From: CAVRTJ01 sp964507185
GTDB lineage: Bacteria; Acidobacteriota; UBA4820; DSQY01
Direction of reading: 5' to 3'
Length of the DNA stretch: 64,000 nt
NCBI GenBank assembly: GCA_964507185.1
Contig: CAZDOY010000014.1
Coordinates: 1-64,000 of the forward strand
A program made the position numbers and the translations under genes. The notes under the pieces are model-generated. The model ran no database searches and was not told where the DNA came from. It worked only from the letters and a program-made list of their open reading frames with translations. This document shows, in pieces, positions 61,718-64,000 of the stretch. Position 1 is the stretch's first letter. Each line of letters starts with the position of its first letter.

Positions 61718-62956
61718 TCACTCTTCTATCAGCCTCACGATCAGCCCCGATCGAAGTTTCGGTTCGAACCAGGTGGACTTGGGCGGCATGACATGGCCGG
61801 AGTCCGCCACGGACATGAGCTGTTCCAGCGACGTCGGGTACAGGGAAAAGGCGACGGCCCATCCCTCCCCGACCCGCTTTTCAAGCTCCCCGGTGCCCCG
61901 GATTCCGCCTACAAAATCGATGCGCTCGTCGGTCCGCGGATCCTCGATGCCCAGGATCGGTGTCAGCAGGTTCTCCTGAAGGATGGAGACGTCCAGGCTC
62001 TTTACGGGATCGTCCGCCGCGAACGTCCCCTCCTTTGCGCGAAGGCTGTACCATCGGCCGCCGAGGAACATGCCGAACCGCCTGGGCGCACCGGGCCTCG
62101 GATCCGTAGACGGCGACACGTCGAAACGTTCCTTGACCTTGTCCGCGAAGAGCTCCGGCGACAGGCTGTTCAGGTCCTTGACCACGCGGTTGTAGTCCAG
62201 GATCTGCAGCTGATCGTGAGGAAAGACCACGGCCATGAAGTATTCGAAGGGCTCCTCGCCGGTGTGGGTCGCGCTCTTCGCGCGGAGAGCCTGACCGGTT
62301 CTCACGGCGGCGGCCGTCCGGTGATGGCCGTCGGCGACGTAGAGCGCGGGCACCGCGGCGAAGTGGCGCTCGAGGGCCGCGATGTCTTTGTCGTCCGCCA
62401 CGACCCAGACCGTGTGTCCGATGCCGTCCTCCGTCACCAGGTCGTAGACCGGGTCGCAGCTCCTGGCCCTGTCGACGATCTCGTCGATGGCGGACCTGGA
62501 CCGGTAGGTGAGAAACACGGGTTCCGCGTTGGCGTTCTGTTCGGTCACGTGGCGCGTGCGGTCGTCTTCTTTGTTCTTTCGGGTGAACTCGTGTTTCTTG
62601 ATCAGGCCGTCTTCGTACTCTTTCACGGAGCAGAGACAGACGATCCCCGCCTGAACGTGTTCTCCCATCTTCTGCTGGTAGACGTACAGGCAGGGCTGCG
62701 ACTCCTTGACGAGGGCCCCCTCGGAGATGAAGCGCCTCAGGTTTTCGACGCCTTTGGCATAGACCCTGTCGTCGTAGAGGGAAACGGAGGGATCGAGATC
62801 GATTTCGGGCTTGCCCACGTGAAGGAAGCTGTACGGATTACCCTGCGCGAGGGCCCTGGCTTCATCCGAGTTGATCACGTCGTACGGGAAGCTGGCGATT
62901 TTGTCGGCGAGTTCAGGCTTCGGCCTGTACCCTCGAAAAGGCTTGATGCGAGACAT
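61718..62956 (-). CDS. DUF1015 family protein
   Basis: A 412-residue cytoplasmic protein of DUF1015: RIKPFRGYRPKPELADKIAS, SFPYDVINSDEARALAQGNP, SFLHVGKPEID, KKHEFTRKNKEDDRTRH, LYVADGHHRTAAAVRTGQAL and the C-terminal MPPKSTWFEPKLRSGLIVRL. DADGHHR-type motifs recall kinase or nucleotide-processing enzymes such as SerK-like proteins. In several anaerobic lineages DUF1015 genes sit beside serA and serC as here, and a serine-kinase or serine-related role has been proposed for relatives. That role is inference for this gene. It is first in its operon; serA starts 85 nt downstream. Confidence 0.88.
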   Translation of the reverse strand: MSRIKPFRGYRPKPELADKIASFPYDVINSDEARALAQGNPYSFLHVGKPEIDLDPSVSLYDDRVYAKGVENLRRFISEGALVKESQPCLYVYQQKMGEHVQAGIVCLCSVKEYEDGLIKKHEFTRKNKEDDRTRHVTEQNANAEPVFLTYRSRSAIDEIVDRARSCDPVYDLVTEDGIGHTVWVVADDKDIAALERHFAAVPALYVADGHHRTAAAVRTGQALRAKSATHTGEEPFEYFMAVVFPHDQLQILDYNRVVKDLNSLSPELFADKVKERFDVSPSTDPRPGAPRRFGMFLGGRWYSLRAKEGTFAADDPVKSLDVSILQENLLTPILGIEDPRTDERIDFVGGIRGTGELEKRVGEGWAVAFSLYPTSLEQLMSVADSGHVMPPKSTWFEPKLRSGLIVRLIEE

Positions 62957-63310
62957 AGTAACCCCCTGGCGGGCTGATTTCCTCTGAAGTGAGATTTCGC
63001 CAAAAACGCGCGCCGGCTACGCCCGCGACCTGGTGCCGGGTTGCGAGACGTCAGCATAGAACAGGCCCGCGGTACGTTCAAGATGGGGCCTGGGCGCCCG
63101 CGCGCCAAGCGCGCCACCTCGCCCACGGCCGCGAAGGTCTTTCGTGCTCCGGCTGAGGCTCGAAGCCTTATCCTCTAGAGTTTGATGGACGAGTCCAATA
63201 CAAAATCGCGTCTTCTGATGTCCGCGCCCCGGCATCGACGGCGGCGCGACGTCGTGCATTCGGAGCCTTGGCGCCGGCAACGCTACCTGCGAGGGTTTCT
63301 CAGCAGGCTG
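62957..63310. other. Intergenic region upstream of the ser operon
   Basis: 354 bp without a convincing gene. A minus-strand TTGGAC (63198-63193) with GATAAG 20 nt downstream could be a weak promoter for DUF1015-serA-serC, but the spacing is long. No RNA gene or T-box-like structure was recognised. Confidence 0.35.
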
Positions 63311-64000
63311 CTATTGCCCGTAGGTGATCACCACCTTGCCGAGGTCTTTCGACACCCTCAAGCCGTTTCCGCTGTAACCGTACAACTCGTAAAAGATCAG
63401 CGGACTCGCGTCGGCCGACAGGTCGCTCGTATCGTGGTCGAACGGAACGCCGGAGGAGAAATCCGGGTGTTCCACGTCATCGGCCAGGTCCAGGGCGGGC
63501 CTTGCAGGATACTGCGCCACAAAGATCTGGTCCGAAGGCGGAGCCTGGGGGCTGAGCTGGTAGACATCGGCGTTTCTGAGGAGGGTCAGCGCGTAGATCC
63601 TGAAGGTATCGTCTGCGATGATCGGATTGGTGGAACCGTCGTAGACGCCGTCGTATTCTCCGGGCGGAGCATGGCCCGCAGGATAGACCACGGAATGGTA
63701 GAGCCCGTACGGCGTCGATGGGCTGGCGATCAGGGATCCGGCTAGGTTCCCGAAGCTGTCGCTCACCGGCGTCACCGTCCCTACCTGCGCCCCCATCCCG
63801 AAGTAGAAGGCCACATTGTAGTGCACGAGCGGCGCAAAGATGCCGTGCATGTAGACGGTGGAACCCGGCGCGACGTTCAGGAAGCGGTCGCTGGGTACGG
63901 CGTGAGAAGTATCCGCATAGGAGGCCCACGTAGGCTCCGGCCCCTGCCTGCACTCGCTGCCAGAGGCATCGACGATATAGGCGCCGACGATCTTCGAGGC
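63311..64000 (-). CDS. Unrecognised protein, C-terminal part, runs off the window
   Basis: The frame is open from the window edge to a TAG at 63311, giving the last 229 residues. A shorter reading from an internal ATG at 63850 is unlikely because the coding character continues to the edge (TWASYADTSHAVPSDRFLNV just before it). The sequence is rich in Tyr, Pro, Asp and small residues with beta-type strands (FAPLVHYNVAFYFGMGAQVG, TFRIYALTLLRNADVYQL, GLRVSKDLGKVVITYGQ) and looks extracellular. No domain is recognised, and the N-terminus with any signal peptide lies outside. Confidence 0.7.
   Translation of the reverse strand, partial: ASKIVGAYIVDASGSECRQGPEPTWASYADTSHAVPSDRFLNVAPGSTVYMHGIFAPLVHYNVAFYFGMGAQVGTVTPVSDSFGNLAGSLIASPSTPYGLYHSVVYPAGHAPPGEYDGVYDGSTNPIIADDTFRIYALTLLRNADVYQLSPQAPPSDQIFVAQYPARPALDLADDVEHPDFSSGVPFDHDTSDLSADASPLIFYELYGYSGNGLRVSKDLGKVVITYGQ

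Overview
This window looks like chromosomal DNA from a GC-rich Gram-negative bacterium. By eye it is about 60-65% G+C, with strong third-position GC. The Gram-negative reading rests on HflK/HflC, an S46-type secreted dipeptidyl peptidase, signal-peptide-bearing M16 and M3 peptidases, a YceI periplasmic protein and PAS-GGDEF-EAL signalling. The gene mix (GlgE-pathway operon, DUF1015-serA-serC cluster, B12-binding radical SAM protein, RCC1 and beta-helix giants) suggests a deltaproteobacterial- or acidobacterial-type organism. That assignment is inference: no rRNA, tRNA or other phylogenetic marker was found. I see no prophage, insertion sequence, CRISPR array or RNA gene.

Layout. 1-9,000 (+): two large secreted repeat proteins. 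One has 14 RCC1 repeats plus PKD/Ig-like domains. The other is a 1,490-residue parallel beta-helix protein. They are separated by a gene-poor 1.1-kb spacer, and a degenerate inverted repeat appears to flank the first. 9,079-10,824 (-): a B12-binding radical SAM protein and two tiny overlapping membrane/small ORFs. 11,063 (+): YceI. 11,706-23,624 (-): a tightly coupled operon glgE - treS/maltokinase - malQ/glgB - GH57. It can turn trehalose into maltose, maltose-1-phosphate, linear glucan and branched glucan, and remodel the product. A TTGACA-type promoter lies upstream. 23,915-30,323 (-): an AGCS amino-acid/sodium symporter, a REC-PAS regulator, a PDZ-membrane-GAF-PP2C phosphatase and a C_GCAxxG_C_C redox protein. 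30,453-32,004 (+): MsrB and a membrane-anchored thioredoxin-like protein. 32,294-37,981 (+): single-chain M16 protease, DHA2-type MFS exporter and GAPDH. 38,010-40,696 (-): an RLAN/ATP-grasp ligase next to a GNAT-C39 peptidase fusion, a predicted peptide-modifying pair of unknown substrate. 40,920-47,700 (+): FKBP isomerase, PAS-GGDEF-EAL protein, PepF, a short signal peptidase I and an overlapping NTF2-like membrane protein. 47,792-49,963 (-): a DUF3887-like protein and two paralogous secreted Trp-rich proteins of unrecognised family, with a gene remnant between them. 50,202-52,174 (-): hflK-hflC. 52,592 (+): RRM RNA-binding protein. 53,082-59,471 (-): acyl-CoA synthetase, S46 peptidase, HAD phosphatase and cyclopropane-fatty-acid synthase. 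59,645-62,956 (-): DUF1015-serA-serC (serine synthesis). 63,311-end (-): the C-terminal part of an unrecognised protein that runs off the window.

The strongest candidates for something under-described are the ATP-grasp/GNAT-C39 pair (38.0-40.7 kb), the paralogous PDYFSAEWAPW secreted proteins (48.3-50.0 kb) and the malQ-glgB fusion inside a fully overlapping GlgE operon. Start codons were moved inward from the longest open frame wherever a clear Shine-Dalgarno (SD) and N-terminus supported it. Domain names come from motif recognition by eye; no database search was run.
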